Assembly: GCA_047974375.1 (NCBI GenBank)
Contig: JBKECF010000078.1
Location: forward strand, 1-64,000
Length of the DNA stretch: 64,000 bases
Origin: JBKECF01 sp047974375
GTDB lineage: Bacteria > Bacillota > Clostridia > Lachnospirales > CAMZNU01
Reading direction: 5' to 3'
Shown here in pieces: positions 9,283 to 19,098 of this stretch. The translations under genes were made by a program, and so were the position numbers. The notes under the pieces were generated by a model. That model was not told the origin of the DNA and ran no database searches. It was given only the letters and a program-made list of their open reading frames with translations. Every line of letters starts with the position of its first letter. Position 1 is the first letter of the stretch.

Positions 9283-9887
9283 TCTATTTCTCCTTTAAAA
9301 TTATTAATGATATTTATACATCTTTTTGGGCGTTTTTTTTCCGATTTTACAATGGTATAAATATCTTCTACAGCTTGGTTTATACTTTCATTTATAACTA
9401 AATAGTCGTACTGTTCGACCATTTCAATTTCGTCATTTGCTCGTCGTAGTCTTTTTTTAATGGTATCTAAATCTTCTGTATTTCTGCAAACTAAACGATT
9501 TTCTAATTCCTTCATAGTCGGTGGCATTAAAAATATTAACACACATTCCTCAAATACTTCCTGTACTTGCAATGCCCCGTTTACGTCTATTTCTAATATA
9601 ACATTTTTACCCATGTTTATTTGTTCTTTAACATAGGATATTGGAGTTCCATACATATTCCCTACAAATTCAGCATGCTCTAAAAAGCCGTTATTCCGTC
9701 TTATTTCCATAAATTTTTCTCTTGTTGTAAAAAAATAATCTTTCCCATCAACTTCACCCTGTCTTGGAGATCGTGTGGTCATGGAAATTGAAAGTGCGAA
9801 ACCTTTTTCCGGATCTAACTTTTTTACTACAGTTCCTTTACCAGAGCCAGAAGGTCCCGAAATAATAATTAACATTCCTTTACTCAT
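9276..9887 (-). CDS. gmk: Guanylate kinase
   Basis: A 203-residue enzyme that phosphorylates GMP to GDP with ATP. The P-loop GPSGSGKG is at residues 11-18, the GMP-binding segment around SMTTRSPRQGEVDGKDYFF (about 35-53), and the lid region includes RLVCRNTEDLDTIKKRLRRA. Length is normal for the family. It is translationally coupled to rpoZ. Confidence 0.96.
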   Translation of the reverse strand: MSKGMLIIISGPSGSGKGTVVKKLDPEKGFALSISMTTRSPRQGEVDGKDYFFTTREKFMEIRRNNGFLEHAEFVGNMYGTPISYVKEQINMGKNVILEIDVNGALQVQEVFEECVLIFLMPPTMKELENRLVCRNTEDLDTIKKRLRRANDEIEMVEQYDYLVINESINQAVEDIYTIVKSEKKRPKRCINIINNFKGEIEC

Positions 9888-10047
9888 ACGTTTCCTTCCT
9901 ACTTTATATCTTGAATTTGTTTACGTATTTTTTAATTTTTAATTCCTATATTTTTTGTATCTATCCTAATTGGATATTTTACGACAAAAAAACATTGTAG
10001 TCAAATATTAAAAATAAACATTAACTATTGCCAATGAAACGAAATTT

Positions 10048-10157
10048 AATCGGTAAGAATTAGACCCCCACCTCAATGCTGGCATAGGTGGCATGACTTT
10101 CTAATTCGCCGCTCAGTTGGGGGTACAAACCCCCACTGACGGATAAGTTCTATTGAC
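10048..10157. repeat. Composite dispersed repeat, left flank of polysaccharide cluster
   Basis: Module A (10048-10110) reads CGGTAAGAATTAGACCCCCA ... CTAATTCGCC, with inverted GAATTAGA/TCTAATTC ends. Module B (10113-10157) holds a hairpin TCAGTTGGGGG-tacaaa-CCCCCACTGA followed by CGGATAAGTTCTATTGACT. Module A recurs reversed at 20905-20967, module B at 21092-21145, and a fused remnant of both at 43374-43418. Confidence 0.75.
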
Positions 10158-10193
10158 TATAAGATATTTTGATTGTTATGTCTTTTTTTGCAA

Positions 10194-10232
10194 AATAAAT
10201 GGTGTCGGTTTTTATTACCAACACCATTTATT
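10194..10232 (-). terminator. Terminator of the polysaccharide operon
   Basis: Arms 10194-10208 and 10218-10232 (AATAAATGGTGTCGG against its complement, one mismatch) form a 15-bp stem. On the minus strand it is followed by TTTTGC and an A-rich stretch, so the T tract is short. It lies about 160 bases beyond wecB. Confidence 0.55.
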
Positions 10233-10390
10233 ATAGAACCATTTTAATGAGTCCTTGCTTTGATACTTACATTATAGATGTTTGGTTACACCTTACCAAT
10301 GAGCATTTCACTCATTGAAATTCTAATTTTACTTATAAGCACACACAAACCTAAGCTAATAAAACAAGTATTTTATTCCTATAACTCAAC

Positions 10391-11488
10391 TCAAAGAGAC
10401 TCACTTAATATATCGGCAATTCTTTTACTTGCCAGTCCATCGCCATATGGGTTACTTGCCTTGCTCATTTTATTATATTCCTCTTCATTTTCCAGTAATC
10501 CCTTAAAAGTTTCGTAAATTACTTTTTCATCAGTTCCTACAAGTTTTAAAGTTCCTGCCTTTATCCCCTCTGGCCTTTCTGTTGTATCTCTCATTACTAA
10601 TACAGGTTTACCGAGGCTTGGGGCTTCTTCCTGTATTCCACCGCTATCCGTAAGTATCATATGAGAGCGTGACAAGAAGTTATGGAAGTCTAAAACTTCT
10701 AAAGGCTCTATTATGCGTATTCTGTCGCAATCACCAAGTATAGCATTTGCAGTTTCACGAACTACAGGATTCATATGAATAGGGTAAATCGCCTTTACGT
10801 TACTATGTTCATCAATTATTCTTTTAATTGCCCTAAACATATTTTTCATTGGCTCGCCTAGGTTTTCACGTCTGTGGGCTGTAATCATAATAAGTCTACT
10901 ATCTTTTGCCCAGTCTAAATGCTGGTGGTTGTAGTCATCTTTTACTGTTGTTTTAAGGGCGTCTATGGCTGTGTTGCCTGTTACGTAAATAGTTTCTGCT
11001 TTTTTGCCTTCTTTTAAAAGATTTTCCTTAGCCATTTCCGTTGGAGAAAAATTATAAGTTGCTAATATACCCACTGCCTGTCTATTAAACTCCTCTGGAA
11101 AAGGTGAATAAATATTGTAAGTTCTTAAACCTGCTTCTACATGTCCTACAGGTATTTGTAAATAAAAACAGGCAAGAGAAGTAACAAAAGTAGTTGATGT
11201 ATCCCCATGAACAAGTACTACATCCGGTTTAACTTCTTCTAGTATACTTTTCATTTTATCCAAAATGTTTATTGTAACATCAAATAGAGTTTGCTTTTCT
11301 TTCATAATAGATAAATCGTAGTCCGGTGTTACATTAAATGCCGACAATACTTGATCTAGCATTTGCCTATGCTGTCCTGTCACACATACTATTGTATTTA
11401 GTGTATCTCTTGTTTTTAGTTCTTTAACTAGAGGACACATTTTTATAGCCTCTGGACGTGTTCCAAAAACTACCATTACTTTTTTCAT
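10391..11488 (-). CDS. wecB: UDP-N-acetylglucosamine 2-epimerase (non-hydrolysing)
   Basis: A 365-residue enzyme that interconverts UDP-GlcNAc and UDP-ManNAc, a precursor step for teichoic-acid linkage units and other surface glycans. It opens with VMVVFGTRPEAIKMCPL and contains VLVHGDTSTTF, GHVEAGLRT, ITAHRRENLG and the nucleotide-binding LTDSGGIQEEAPSLGKPVLV, all typical of WecB/MnaA. Length is normal. It is the last gene of the polysaccharide operon, twelve bases after the preceding glycosyltransferase gene. Confidence 0.95.
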   Translation of the reverse strand: MKKVMVVFGTRPEAIKMCPLVKELKTRDTLNTIVCVTGQHRQMLDQVLSAFNVTPDYDLSIMKEKQTLFDVTINILDKMKSILEEVKPDVVLVHGDTSTTFVTSLACFYLQIPVGHVEAGLRTYNIYSPFPEEFNRQAVGILATYNFSPTEMAKENLLKEGKKAETIYVTGNTAIDALKTTVKDDYNHQHLDWAKDSRLIMITAHRRENLGEPMKNMFRAIKRIIDEHSNVKAIYPIHMNPVVRETANAILGDCDRIRIIEPLEVLDFHNFLSRSHMILTDSGGIQEEAPSLGKPVLVMRDTTERPEGIKAGTLKLVGTDEKVIYETFKGLLENEEEYNKMSKASNPYGDGLASKRIADILSESL

Positions 11489-11500
11489 AATTTTCTCCTT

Positions 11501-12679
11501 TTAGCTTAAAATTTTCTTTGCAACCACATCAGGGGACATCTGCGTTGGTGCAATGTAATTTTTCCCCAATAGTATTTCTTCTTCCGCCTTATTTAAAGCA
11601 TTTAAAATGTCTTTTTCATTATTTTCACACAATATATATCTATCATACTCCCGAAAGTTTTTTTCCATTTCCTCTTTATATTTACCATCTATTATAATAA
11701 TAATCGGTTTATTGTATGAGGCTAAATAAAAAATTTTACCAGGTATTTGTGTACCATATCTATTTAAAATACAAATTAAAACATCTGTATTCCCTTCCAT
11801 TTCCAAAACATTTTTATAATTCATCTTATTAAATATTTTAACATTGCCAACAGCTGATAATTGAATATCACTATCTCCACATATATTTAAATTTAAATTC
11901 TCTTTTATGCATACATTATATAAATTTAATATGTTTCTTACTTTACTATAGTAGGCACCGTAATACCCAAAAGTTAAATTATGTGTATTCACTGTACTAA
12001 TGGTTTTGTTGTTCTCCATAAAATTGTGAGCTAAGTTTACAGATGTGATTTTTTCATTAAATTCTTTAAATATTTCTTTTTGTATTTTTTCTGTAAATTT
12101 TGTAGCATAAATTATTTTTGTACCTTTATTTAGTAATTTATGCTCTTCTTTTTTAACTAAAAAGTCCAAAATCCCTTTTTCCCTTGTAATATCCTTTAGC
12201 ATTGGGTCCCCCCAATATTGTATCCAATTATAATTTTTAATATTATGATATTCCAACAATCGCATTACCAACAAATGAGATGACTTTGGGTCACTACAGG
12301 ATAAAATCACATCATAGTTTTTTAAATTTATTTCCAGTTTATTTATATTCTTTATATTTATAGATTGTGCATCGTATATTTTAAATTTATAATATATTTT
12401 TTTTGCTAAAGGTTTTAAGGACCATTTACTGTTAACACCATCTTTTTTTTTGCTAAAGGTATTATATGAGTTACTTAATTTTAAATAATACTTTTTCCTT
12501 ATATATTTATTTATGCTTTCCAAAGATTCATCGTAGGCTAGGTTTTTTTTATTTAATTCCATTGTTAATGTATCTACCTCATGGCCATTTTCACACAAAC
12601 CTACTAGAAAACCTCTGTTTTGTATAGTAGCTGATGTATTGTATACTAGGGGATTAATTGACACCAATAAAATTCTCAT
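11501..12679 (-). CDS. Glycosyltransferase, GT4-like (GT-B fold)
   Basis: A 392-residue protein starting MRILLVSINPLVYNTSATIQ. It has a GT-B style N-terminal domain, the middle segment YNWIQYWGDPML, and a C-terminal domain with TFGYYGAYYSKVRNI and PGKIFYLASYNKPIIII, which resembles the donor-binding half of GT4 enzymes. Sugar and acceptor are unknown. Its ATG overlaps the preceding GT2 gene by four bases (ATGA). It probably adds a residue to the exported polysaccharide. Confidence 0.65.
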   Translation of the reverse strand: MRILLVSINPLVYNTSATIQNRGFLVGLCENGHEVDTLTMELNKKNLAYDESLESINKYIRKKYYLKLSNSYNTFSKKKDGVNSKWSLKPLAKKIYYKFKIYDAQSINIKNINKLEINLKNYDVILSCSDPKSSHLLVMRLLEYHNIKNYNWIQYWGDPMLKDITREKGILDFLVKKEEHKLLNKGTKIIYATKFTEKIQKEIFKEFNEKITSVNLAHNFMENNKTISTVNTHNLTFGYYGAYYSKVRNILNLYNVCIKENLNLNICGDSDIQLSAVGNVKIFNKMNYKNVLEMEGNTDVLICILNRYGTQIPGKIFYLASYNKPIIIIIDGKYKEEMEKNFREYDRYILCENNEKDILNALNKAEEEILLGKNYIAPTQMSPDVVAKKILS

Positions 12680-13467
12680 AGAGCTTCCTCTCTACCTATT
12701 TTTATGCCTTTCATTAAATACTTTATTGCCGCTAAAAAGGACATATCCACTTTATAGATATTATATTTTCTTAGGACGAATTGTAAACATAGCAAGAATG
12801 CGTATTTCTCAGAAATATTGTAAAACAACGCACCCTTATCTATAAAGTACTTTTCATTATATGACTCAAACCAAGTAGATTGTCTTTTTTTAATAAGGCC
12901 AATTACTTCTGTAGATGCATAAACATTTAGACCATTTTTTAAACAATCAATTAAAAATAAGCTGTCTTCTCCAGAACCATGTTTAGTACCACCACCAAAA
13001 TCAAGGGAAAACTTTATGTTTTTTTCTTTTATTGCATCTGTTTTAATAGCTATATTTACAGCTCCATATCGTAGACAATTAAAATAATTAATTTTCTTTC
13101 GTACTTTATTTATTTTAACAGCCCTATTTTTATCCTCATTATGGAAGTTAAATAATATAACATCTGCACTATTTATTGTTTCAAATTCATTAATAATTTT
13201 GCTTGCGTAATCATCATAGTAGACTATATCATCATCAGCAAATATAGAGTATTTACTTCTAGCAAGCTCTAAGCATTTATTTCTACTTTTTCCAATTCCA
13301 CGTTCCCTTATAGTTATAAATGTAACTTTATTTTTATTGTTAAAATAAGTTTTACTTTCGTCAATATCGCATTGATTTACTATTATAACATCCGATGAAA
13401 TATTCATTTTTTCTACTAATGGGTTGTCTTTTTGAAACATTGTGGATACCAAGACTTCTAGTGACAT
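12676..13467 (-). CDS. Glycosyltransferase family 2-like protein
   Basis: A 263-residue protein with a GT-A style core: LEVLVSTMFQKDNP at the start, RERGIGKSRNKCLELA (about 53-68), and the metal-binding FADDDIVYYDDY (about 75-86). The segment FGGGTKHGSGEDSLFLIDCL fits the acceptor-side ED motif of GT2 enzymes. The C-terminus is hydrophobic and basic and may touch the membrane. Donor and linkage are unknown. It is coupled to the GT4-like gene downstream. Confidence 0.75.
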   Translation of the reverse strand: MSLEVLVSTMFQKDNPLVEKMNISSDVIIVNQCDIDESKTYFNNKNKVTFITIRERGIGKSRNKCLELARSKYSIFADDDIVYYDDYASKIINEFETINSADVILFNFHNEDKNRAVKINKVRKKINYFNCLRYGAVNIAIKTDAIKEKNIKFSLDFGGGTKHGSGEDSLFLIDCLKNGLNVYASTEVIGLIKKRQSTWFESYNEKYFIDKGALFYNISEKYAFLLCLQFVLRKYNIYKVDMSFLAAIKYLMKGIKIGREEAL

Positions 13468-13475
13468 TTATACAC

Positions 13476-15452
13476 CTACTTTACAACATCAAAAAAACCC
13501 ATATCTACAGAATAGTTTTTACCTTCCATTATGTCGTACAATATCATTTGGTAATCATCAAATATTTGTTGAGCTTCCTCTTCTATAACTTCTCCATTTT
13601 TATACTTAGCAAAAATATTTGTAGGCTCAACTACATTGTACATATAATGTGTAACATTTGAAATTTTTTCTACATCCCCTAAAAGATAATAATAAGGAGA
13701 TTTTTTGAAATTAAATTCGTCAAACATAATATTAGGTAGATAATTCATACTTACGTCACCAAAGTCCTTAGGGGAGTTCTGGCTAAAATTTGAATAAATC
13801 ATAAATGGGGTTTCGAATTTATCCATAATATCGTCGCCAAAATCTGGATTTTTATAAAAATAAGGCAAGTGATCTCCCCAAAATACAACTATAGTCGGCT
13901 CTGGAAACTCATCAAGTTCTTTAAAAAAATCTTTCAAAACTTCATCGGAATGAGATATCATATTGTAGTAAAGTTCTGCCTCTACTTCTTTTTTTGTGTT
14001 CGCTAAATTCTCTACGTCGTATTCATTTCCCGATATGCCAACAGAATAAGGTCCATGATTTTGTATGGTTACATTATGTACAAAAGCCGGATTACCATAA
14101 GCTTCTAATATTTTAATTACTTGCTTGTAGTTGGACTCATCGTTAGGCCACTTAGTTCTTTTATAATACTCACTATTTAATCCATCATCATTGTTATAGT
14201 AATAATCAAAACCAATATTTTTGTAACCTTTATTTCTTCCATAAATTGCAGGGTTATTAAAATGCAATGCCGCTGTTTCATAGCTCTGATTTTTAAGAAA
14301 ACTAGCTATAGATGGCAAGTTACTTCTGCCACTTACATTATTAAAGACCATAAGGCTATTTAATAGTTGGCTAGATATGCCAGTTAAGGCTTCAAATTCA
14401 CTAATATTTGTTCCACCGCCATAACCATTGGCAACAGTAGTACCATTACTATATTTTTTTGAAAGTTCATCATAGTTTACTATCGGGTTTATATTGAGTT
14501 TAATATTGTCCACATTTTTAGGATCAGAAAAGCTTTCACTCATTATGTAAATAATATTTGGAGCCATGTCTTTTATATCTGTTCGAATCTGATTTTTTTC
14601 TACTGATATTTTACTATATTTAGAAAAAACTTTTTCTACAGCTTCTTTACTATAATGAAAGGGCTTAGTTACTGTATCAATATTGGCATAGGATAAAAAA
14701 GCCGGTATAACCCCATCAGTATCGTAATTATAATATGCAAAATGTCCTCCTGGGTATTCTAAATGATTTATTAATAAACTTTTTATAATATTCTTGTTCC
14801 AAAATGGAATTGAAACAAGGCATAAAATAAAAACACCTATAAATTTATATTTAGATTTATACACAATACAAATCATTGCAGCTATAAGGCTTAAAAATAC
14901 AATGTTTAAAACTGCAAAAAAAGCAGAGTTTACTAGATTATATTCCACCAAAAGCACTATGATATAAAAACTTATTAAACCATTTACTATTCTAAAATTT
15001 TTGCTTAGTTCCTGTCGTTTCGCAAATTTCAGTATTAATGTAAAAGCAATAATAAATATAAATAGTGCACCTAAAACATAAATTCTTTGTTCCTCGTTTA
15101 TAAAGTTAAGTAACTCCTTAAGGTTGAAAGCCATAGAAATTTCATATGGCAACACTGGCACGCCTCTATAAACTAATTTTAAGTACATTCCTATTCCATA
15201 ACCAACAGCAACAACTACAGGTAAAAAAACGGATATTAATTTGTGCCTACTTAAAGAAAAAATAAAAACCATAAATGACATTACTATAAATATAGATATA
15301 AAAAACAAATATAGATGCTTTACAATCCAATTAAATGTATAGGGCAAACTAAAATAATAATATGAAAACTCAATAAAAAACACAGAAATCATACTAAATA
15401 TAAAAAAGTGAATATAAAATTTGTATTTACTTAATATTTCCAAGAATCTCAT
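13476..15452 (-). CDS. LTA-synthase-like membrane phosphoglycerol transferase
   Basis: A 658-residue membrane protein. About seven hydrophobic segments (11-30, 47-67, 75-90, 124-142, 157-175, 177-198, 203-218) precede an extracellular sulfatase/alkaline-phosphatase-fold domain (about 295-620). Metal-site pieces are visible: NIIYIMSESFSDP (Glu about 306), GGGTNISEFEALTG (nucleophile Thr about 348) and VVFWGDHLPYF. Lipoteichoic acid synthases and GacH-type enzymes of this fold move glycerol phosphate from phosphatidylglycerol to a glycan. In this operon it most likely decorates the exported polysaccharide outside the membrane. The start overlaps the preceding gene by 26 bases, with GGGAGG before the ATG. 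Confidence 0.82.
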   Translation of the reverse strand: MRFLEILSKYKFYIHFFIFSMISVFFIEFSYYYFSLPYTFNWIVKHLYLFFISIFIVMSFMVFIFSLSRHKLISVFLPVVVAVGYGIGMYLKLVYRGVPVLPYEISMAFNLKELLNFINEEQRIYVLGALFIFIIAFTLILKFAKRQELSKNFRIVNGLISFYIIVLLVEYNLVNSAFFAVLNIVFLSLIAAMICIVYKSKYKFIGVFILCLVSIPFWNKNIIKSLLINHLEYPGGHFAYYNYDTDGVIPAFLSYANIDTVTKPFHYSKEAVEKVFSKYSKISVEKNQIRTDIKDMAPNIIYIMSESFSDPKNVDNIKLNINPIVNYDELSKKYSNGTTVANGYGGGTNISEFEALTGISSQLLNSLMVFNNVSGRSNLPSIASFLKNQSYETAALHFNNPAIYGRNKGYKNIGFDYYYNNDDGLNSEYYKRTKWPNDESNYKQVIKILEAYGNPAFVHNVTIQNHGPYSVGISGNEYDVENLANTKKEVEAELYYNMISHSDEVLKDFFKELDEFPEPTIVVFWGDHLPYFYKNPDFGDDIMDKFETPFMIYSNFSQNSPKDFGDVSMNYLPNIMFDEFNFKKSPYYYLLGDVEKISNVTHYMYNVVEPTNIFAKYKNGEVIEEEAQQIFDDYQMILYDIMEGKNYSVDMGFFDVVK

Positions 15453-17784
15453 CTGTTTTTGCCTCCCAAGTATTTTCTAAAGCTTCTTTTTTCAATATAC
15501 TAAAGTATTCATCATTATCTTCAAGACTTAACAGATTCTCTGCAATTTTTATAAATTCTTCAGCATTGCCATATATTTTTGCACTTTCATATTTTAAACA
15601 CTCTGGCATCTTTGAGCACATTATCGGTTTTTCTGCAGCCATGTACTCAAAAAGTTTAACTGGGGATGTAGACAATGTAATTTCATTTATTAAAAATGGA
15701 ACAGTAGCTATGTCGAAAGCATTTAAAAATGAAGGTAACTCCTTGTATGGCTGTGCTGGCACGTGAATAATATTTTTTACATCTAAAATGCCACTTGTAT
15801 TTAAAGTATTATCGTAATTGTAACCAACAAGGACAAAACACCAATCCTGTCTTGCCTTAGCAACTTCTTTAAGTAGTTCATAATCAAACCACTCTGCCAA
15901 AGCACCATAATAGCCAATTACAGCTTTGTATGGCTTTATTTTCTCGGCTATAAGTTTATTTATTTCTACATTTTTTGTATTTGCAAAAAACTCATAGTCA
16001 CCACCATTTGTAGATATAATTGGATTTTTTGCGTATGGCAGTACACTTTCATATAATTTATTCGCAGTACAAACAGTTACATTAGCTTTAGACAATAAGT
16101 ACTTATGGTCAACTTCCATTTGCTCATCATACATATGAAATATTGAAAGTTCATCAATGTACTCATAAATAAATTTATCATGATTTATGCGTTCTAAATA
16201 GTTTTTATTTATTGCCCATGATATTGAAATAATCGTTTCTTTGGCATTTTCTAAAAAACTATTAATTTTATCTAATTTGCCAGCATTTACAAGCCATAAA
16301 TTTTCTCTTATTTCATTGGCGAAGTAAACATTATCGTGAGTCATGTTGGATGTTAAGTATAAAACAGCTACATTCTCTTTCTTCGCATAAGCTACAGCAA
16401 GTTGTTGCGGACGCTGAAATAATGTTATGTTCCAATCTATTGTAGGTGGTAGAATTATAACTTTTTTTCCATTAATACTATCTACAAATCGTGATACTGT
16501 TTTTTCGTATGCCTTTTTTTCTTTTCTAGCATTGGACATTTTAATAAAAACATTAAACAGCTCCAGCTTTACATCGTCCCAATTTCCTTTTTTTATTCCT
16601 ATCAGTATCCGTTTAATTTTACCTAAAATTTTCCTTGCTATAAAATAAAATGGATATACTATCTTTTTAACTGCTAGCCCTGTTTTATAGGAATTTGAAT
16701 TTTTCAAATCGTACAATTTACTATTTAAATGCGCATGTTGTGAATATAAATCATCATAAACAAATCTTAAGTCTTTGTATTCTTCTTTTTGTTGAACTAA
16801 ATCACTATGTAAATTTTCTATTTCTTTTAGTAACGCTTCTTTTTCATCTTTTATTACTTCGTTATCCTTATACAATATATCTCTTTCTTCAGTTAAATCC
16901 TCTTTTTCTTTAACTAGATCCTCTTTTTCTTTAACTAAATTATCTTTTTCTTGCAAAATAATTTTATTTTTTTGTATTTCACTTTGCTTGCCTTGGCTCA
17001 GTTGGTCTTTGTCATACTCCAGTTGGTTAATCCTAAAATTGCAGTCCTCATATAAAAGCTCTAAATGTTCAACTTTATTTGTTGTTATAAATTCAGATAT
17101 ATTGGCTAATACTGCAGTTTTAACTAGATCTGTTTTTTTGTATATAAGAAGTATTTGTCGCTCGCTATAAATCTCTGTATTAGTACTTTTAGCTGACTTG
17201 GCATAGATTAAAGTTAAATCAAATATTTGGCTGTATATATTATCTGTTTGAAATAAAGTTTCGTGTTCTTCTACTAATTTATATTTAATATTAACATTTC
17301 CATCAATATCAACTCGAACTCCTTCTTTAAAAGGTACTAAAATAACTACAAATTCTTTAGAAAATGTCGAAAGAGTTTTTAATATCTCTTTGTAATTTTC
17401 AAAATGTTCTAGAGTGTTTGATGAATAGACTATATTATAAGTTTTATTTATTTTAAGATCTTCTTCAAGAAGGTCTAGTTTTTCAAAATTAATATTTTCG
17501 TAGTTTTCCCTTGCGAACTCTATAGCCGCATCGGAAACATCATAACCCGTCATAGAAAGATCTGGGAAATTTTCTTTGAAGATTTTTGTACCTCCACCCA
17601 TTCCACAACCAATATCACATAGTGAGTAATTGTTATTTCTAAAATTCGATGTAAACCAGCTAGGCATTAGACTTAATGCTGTATTAGTAAAGTACATTGT
17701 TTGTTCACATCCACCATTTTCAACCCAATCCGTTTTGAACCTTTTTTCCCAATACTCCTTTGAGTTTATTTTATCTGTACCCAT
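15427..17784 (-). CDS. Methyltransferase / coiled-coil / glycosyltransferase fusion
   Basis: A 785-residue three-part protein. Residues 1-200 are a class I SAM methyltransferase with motif I CDIGCGMGGGTKIF (56-69) and the downstream TGYDVSDAAIEFA. Residues about 240-365 are charged heptad-rich sequence with repeated KEKEDL units, predicted coiled coil. Residues about 440-785 are a GT-B glycosyltransferase-like domain opening VIILPPTIDWNITLFQRPQQ and containing AVIGYYGALAEWFDYELL and SPVKLFEYMAAEKPIM. The design recalls chain-terminating kinase/methyltransferase coiled-coil proteins such as WbdD that set O-antigen length, but here a transferase replaces the kinase. The role is inferred. Confidence 0.75.
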   Translation of the reverse strand: MGTDKINSKEYWEKRFKTDWVENGGCEQTMYFTNTALSLMPSWFTSNFRNNNYSLCDIGCGMGGGTKIFKENFPDLSMTGYDVSDAAIEFARENYENINFEKLDLLEEDLKINKTYNIVYSSNTLEHFENYKEILKTLSTFSKEFVVILVPFKEGVRVDIDGNVNIKYKLVEEHETLFQTDNIYSQIFDLTLIYAKSAKSTNTEIYSERQILLIYKKTDLVKTAVLANISEFITTNKVEHLELLYEDCNFRINQLEYDKDQLSQGKQSEIQKNKIILQEKDNLVKEKEDLVKEKEDLTEERDILYKDNEVIKDEKEALLKEIENLHSDLVQQKEEYKDLRFVYDDLYSQHAHLNSKLYDLKNSNSYKTGLAVKKIVYPFYFIARKILGKIKRILIGIKKGNWDDVKLELFNVFIKMSNARKEKKAYEKTVSRFVDSINGKKVIILPPTIDWNITLFQRPQQLAVAYAKKENVAVLYLTSNMTHDNVYFANEIRENLWLVNAGKLDKINSFLENAKETIISISWAINKNYLERINHDKFIYEYIDELSIFHMYDEQMEVDHKYLLSKANVTVCTANKLYESVLPYAKNPIISTNGGDYEFFANTKNVEINKLIAEKIKPYKAVIGYYGALAEWFDYELLKEVAKARQDWCFVLVGYNYDNTLNTSGILDVKNIIHVPAQPYKELPSFLNAFDIATVPFLINEITLSTSPVKLFEYMAAEKPIMCSKMPECLKYESAKIYGNAEEFIKIAENLLSLEDNDEYFSILKKEALENTWEAKTDEILGNIK

Positions 17785-17794
17785 AACTCACCTC

Positions 17795-19084
17795 CTAGTT
17801 TAATGTAATCTTCGCATTTGATAAAAACACGCCATATAATTCTTTATCCGAATATACCTTGAAGTATTTAGCACCTTCAATATATTCATAATAATTTATT
17901 ATTGCATTTCTCCTATCCTCTAATGCAAGTACAATATAATATTGCCCAATATTTAGAGGTAGTTCTAATTCGAAATTTATTTTTTTCGAACTTTTATCTA
18001 GTTTTATTTTTTGGTCATATGTTGTTTTTACAATTAAGTCGGTACCTTCAATATTTTTTATAGAAAAAGCAATCGAAAAATGTTCATAGTCAATTAGATC
18101 ACTTTCCCTTATTTCAAAACTTATATTCACAATTTGATGTGGCAAGCAATACTCAATATTCTCTCCGTTTTTATCTGTAAATCTAATATTATGAATTAAA
18201 TTCTTAATTGTACCCCAGTGAGCAAGTGGCTTACTTTCTAAAATTGAATTTTCAATAGAATCTTTAAGAACCAATTCAACTTTATCTTCTTTTTTATCTT
18301 CTTTTTTATCTTCTACTTTATCTTTTTCCTCATGCTTTTTGTAATTAGTTAGTTCTTCTGTTTCCTCTAAATACATAAACTCAACATATTTAGAAGAAAC
18401 ATATGTTGGGTCGCCATGCTCCACTATTTTACCGTTATTCAACCAAATACAAGTATCACAAAAAGTTCTCATTGTACCTATGTCATGTCCTACATATAAA
18501 ATTGTAATACCATTTTCTTTAAATTCTTTAAATTTATTGAAACATTTAGATTGAAACCTTATATCTCCTACACTTAGTATCTCATCAACTATAAGAACTT
18601 CTGGTTCAATGCTTATGGCACAAGCAAAGGCCAGTCTAGCAAACATACCACTTGAATAAGTTTTAACAGGTTGATAAACAAAATCGCCTATTTCTGCAAA
18701 CTCTAATATACTTTGTAGTTTATTGTCAATTTCTTTTTTTGTAAATCCGTATATTGTGCAGTAAAAATATATATTTTCTATACCACTTAACTCTAGGTTG
18801 AAGCCTGTACCCAGCTCAAGCAAAGAAGAAACTCGTCCCTCTAGCTTAACTGTACCCATAGTTTGTGTTAATACTCCTGATATAATTTTTAATAGCGTTG
18901 ATTTACCTGCGCCATTTTTACCCATTATTCCTAGTATTTCACCTTTTTTTACATTAAAACTGACGTCAGTTAAGGCGTAGAACTCTATATGCTTATTTTT
19001 CGCCATAAACAAAGATTCTTTAAGCCTATCCATGGGCGCATTATATATTTTATAAAGCTTTGTAATATTTTTAACTTCTAACAA
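17795..19084 (-). CDS. wzt: Polysaccharide ABC exporter ATP-binding protein with Wzt-type C-terminal domain
   Basis: A 429-residue protein. The ATPase domain (1-245) has Walker A GKNGAGKSTLL (55-65), signature YSSGMFARLAFA and Walker B VLIVDEILSVGD. A lysine/aspartate linker with repeated KKEDK units (about 255-275) joins a C-terminal beta-sandwich (about 290-429), as in Wzt/TagH-like exporters where this domain binds the finished glycan end. It pairs with the permease encoded just upstream. The symbol reflects family membership, not proven orthology. The linker is encoded by a short tandem repeat near 18285-18320. Confidence 0.88.
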   Translation of the reverse strand: MLEVKNITKLYKIYNAPMDRLKESLFMAKNKHIEFYALTDVSFNVKKGEILGIMGKNGAGKSTLLKIISGVLTQTMGTVKLEGRVSSLLELGTGFNLELSGIENIYFYCTIYGFTKKEIDNKLQSILEFAEIGDFVYQPVKTYSSGMFARLAFACAISIEPEVLIVDEILSVGDIRFQSKCFNKFKEFKENGITILYVGHDIGTMRTFCDTCIWLNNGKIVEHGDPTYVSSKYVEFMYLEETEELTNYKKHEEKDKVEDKKEDKKEDKVELVLKDSIENSILESKPLAHWGTIKNLIHNIRFTDKNGENIEYCLPHQIVNISFEIRESDLIDYEHFSIAFSIKNIEGTDLIVKTTYDQKIKLDKSSKKINFELELPLNIGQYYIVLALEDRRNAIINYYEYIEGAKYFKVYSDKELYGVFLSNAKITLN

Positions 19085-19098
19085 TTTAACACCTCAAA

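Larger units (their letters stand above)
9888..10390. other. 503-base intergenic region upstream of gmk, with repeats
   Basis: No gene is visible. The part near 9888-10040 should hold the gmk promoter, but no clear -35/-10 pair was chosen. A composite dispersed repeat occupies 10048-10157, and a terminator for the polysaccharide operon lies at 10194-10232. About 160 bases between that terminator and the wecB stop show nothing recognisable. Confidence 0.5.

Noticed and set aside
13476..15452. Housekeeping lipoteichoic acid synthase LtaS
   Set aside because: It has more membrane spans than the usual five and lies within a polysaccharide export operon, so a glycan-modifying role is more likely.
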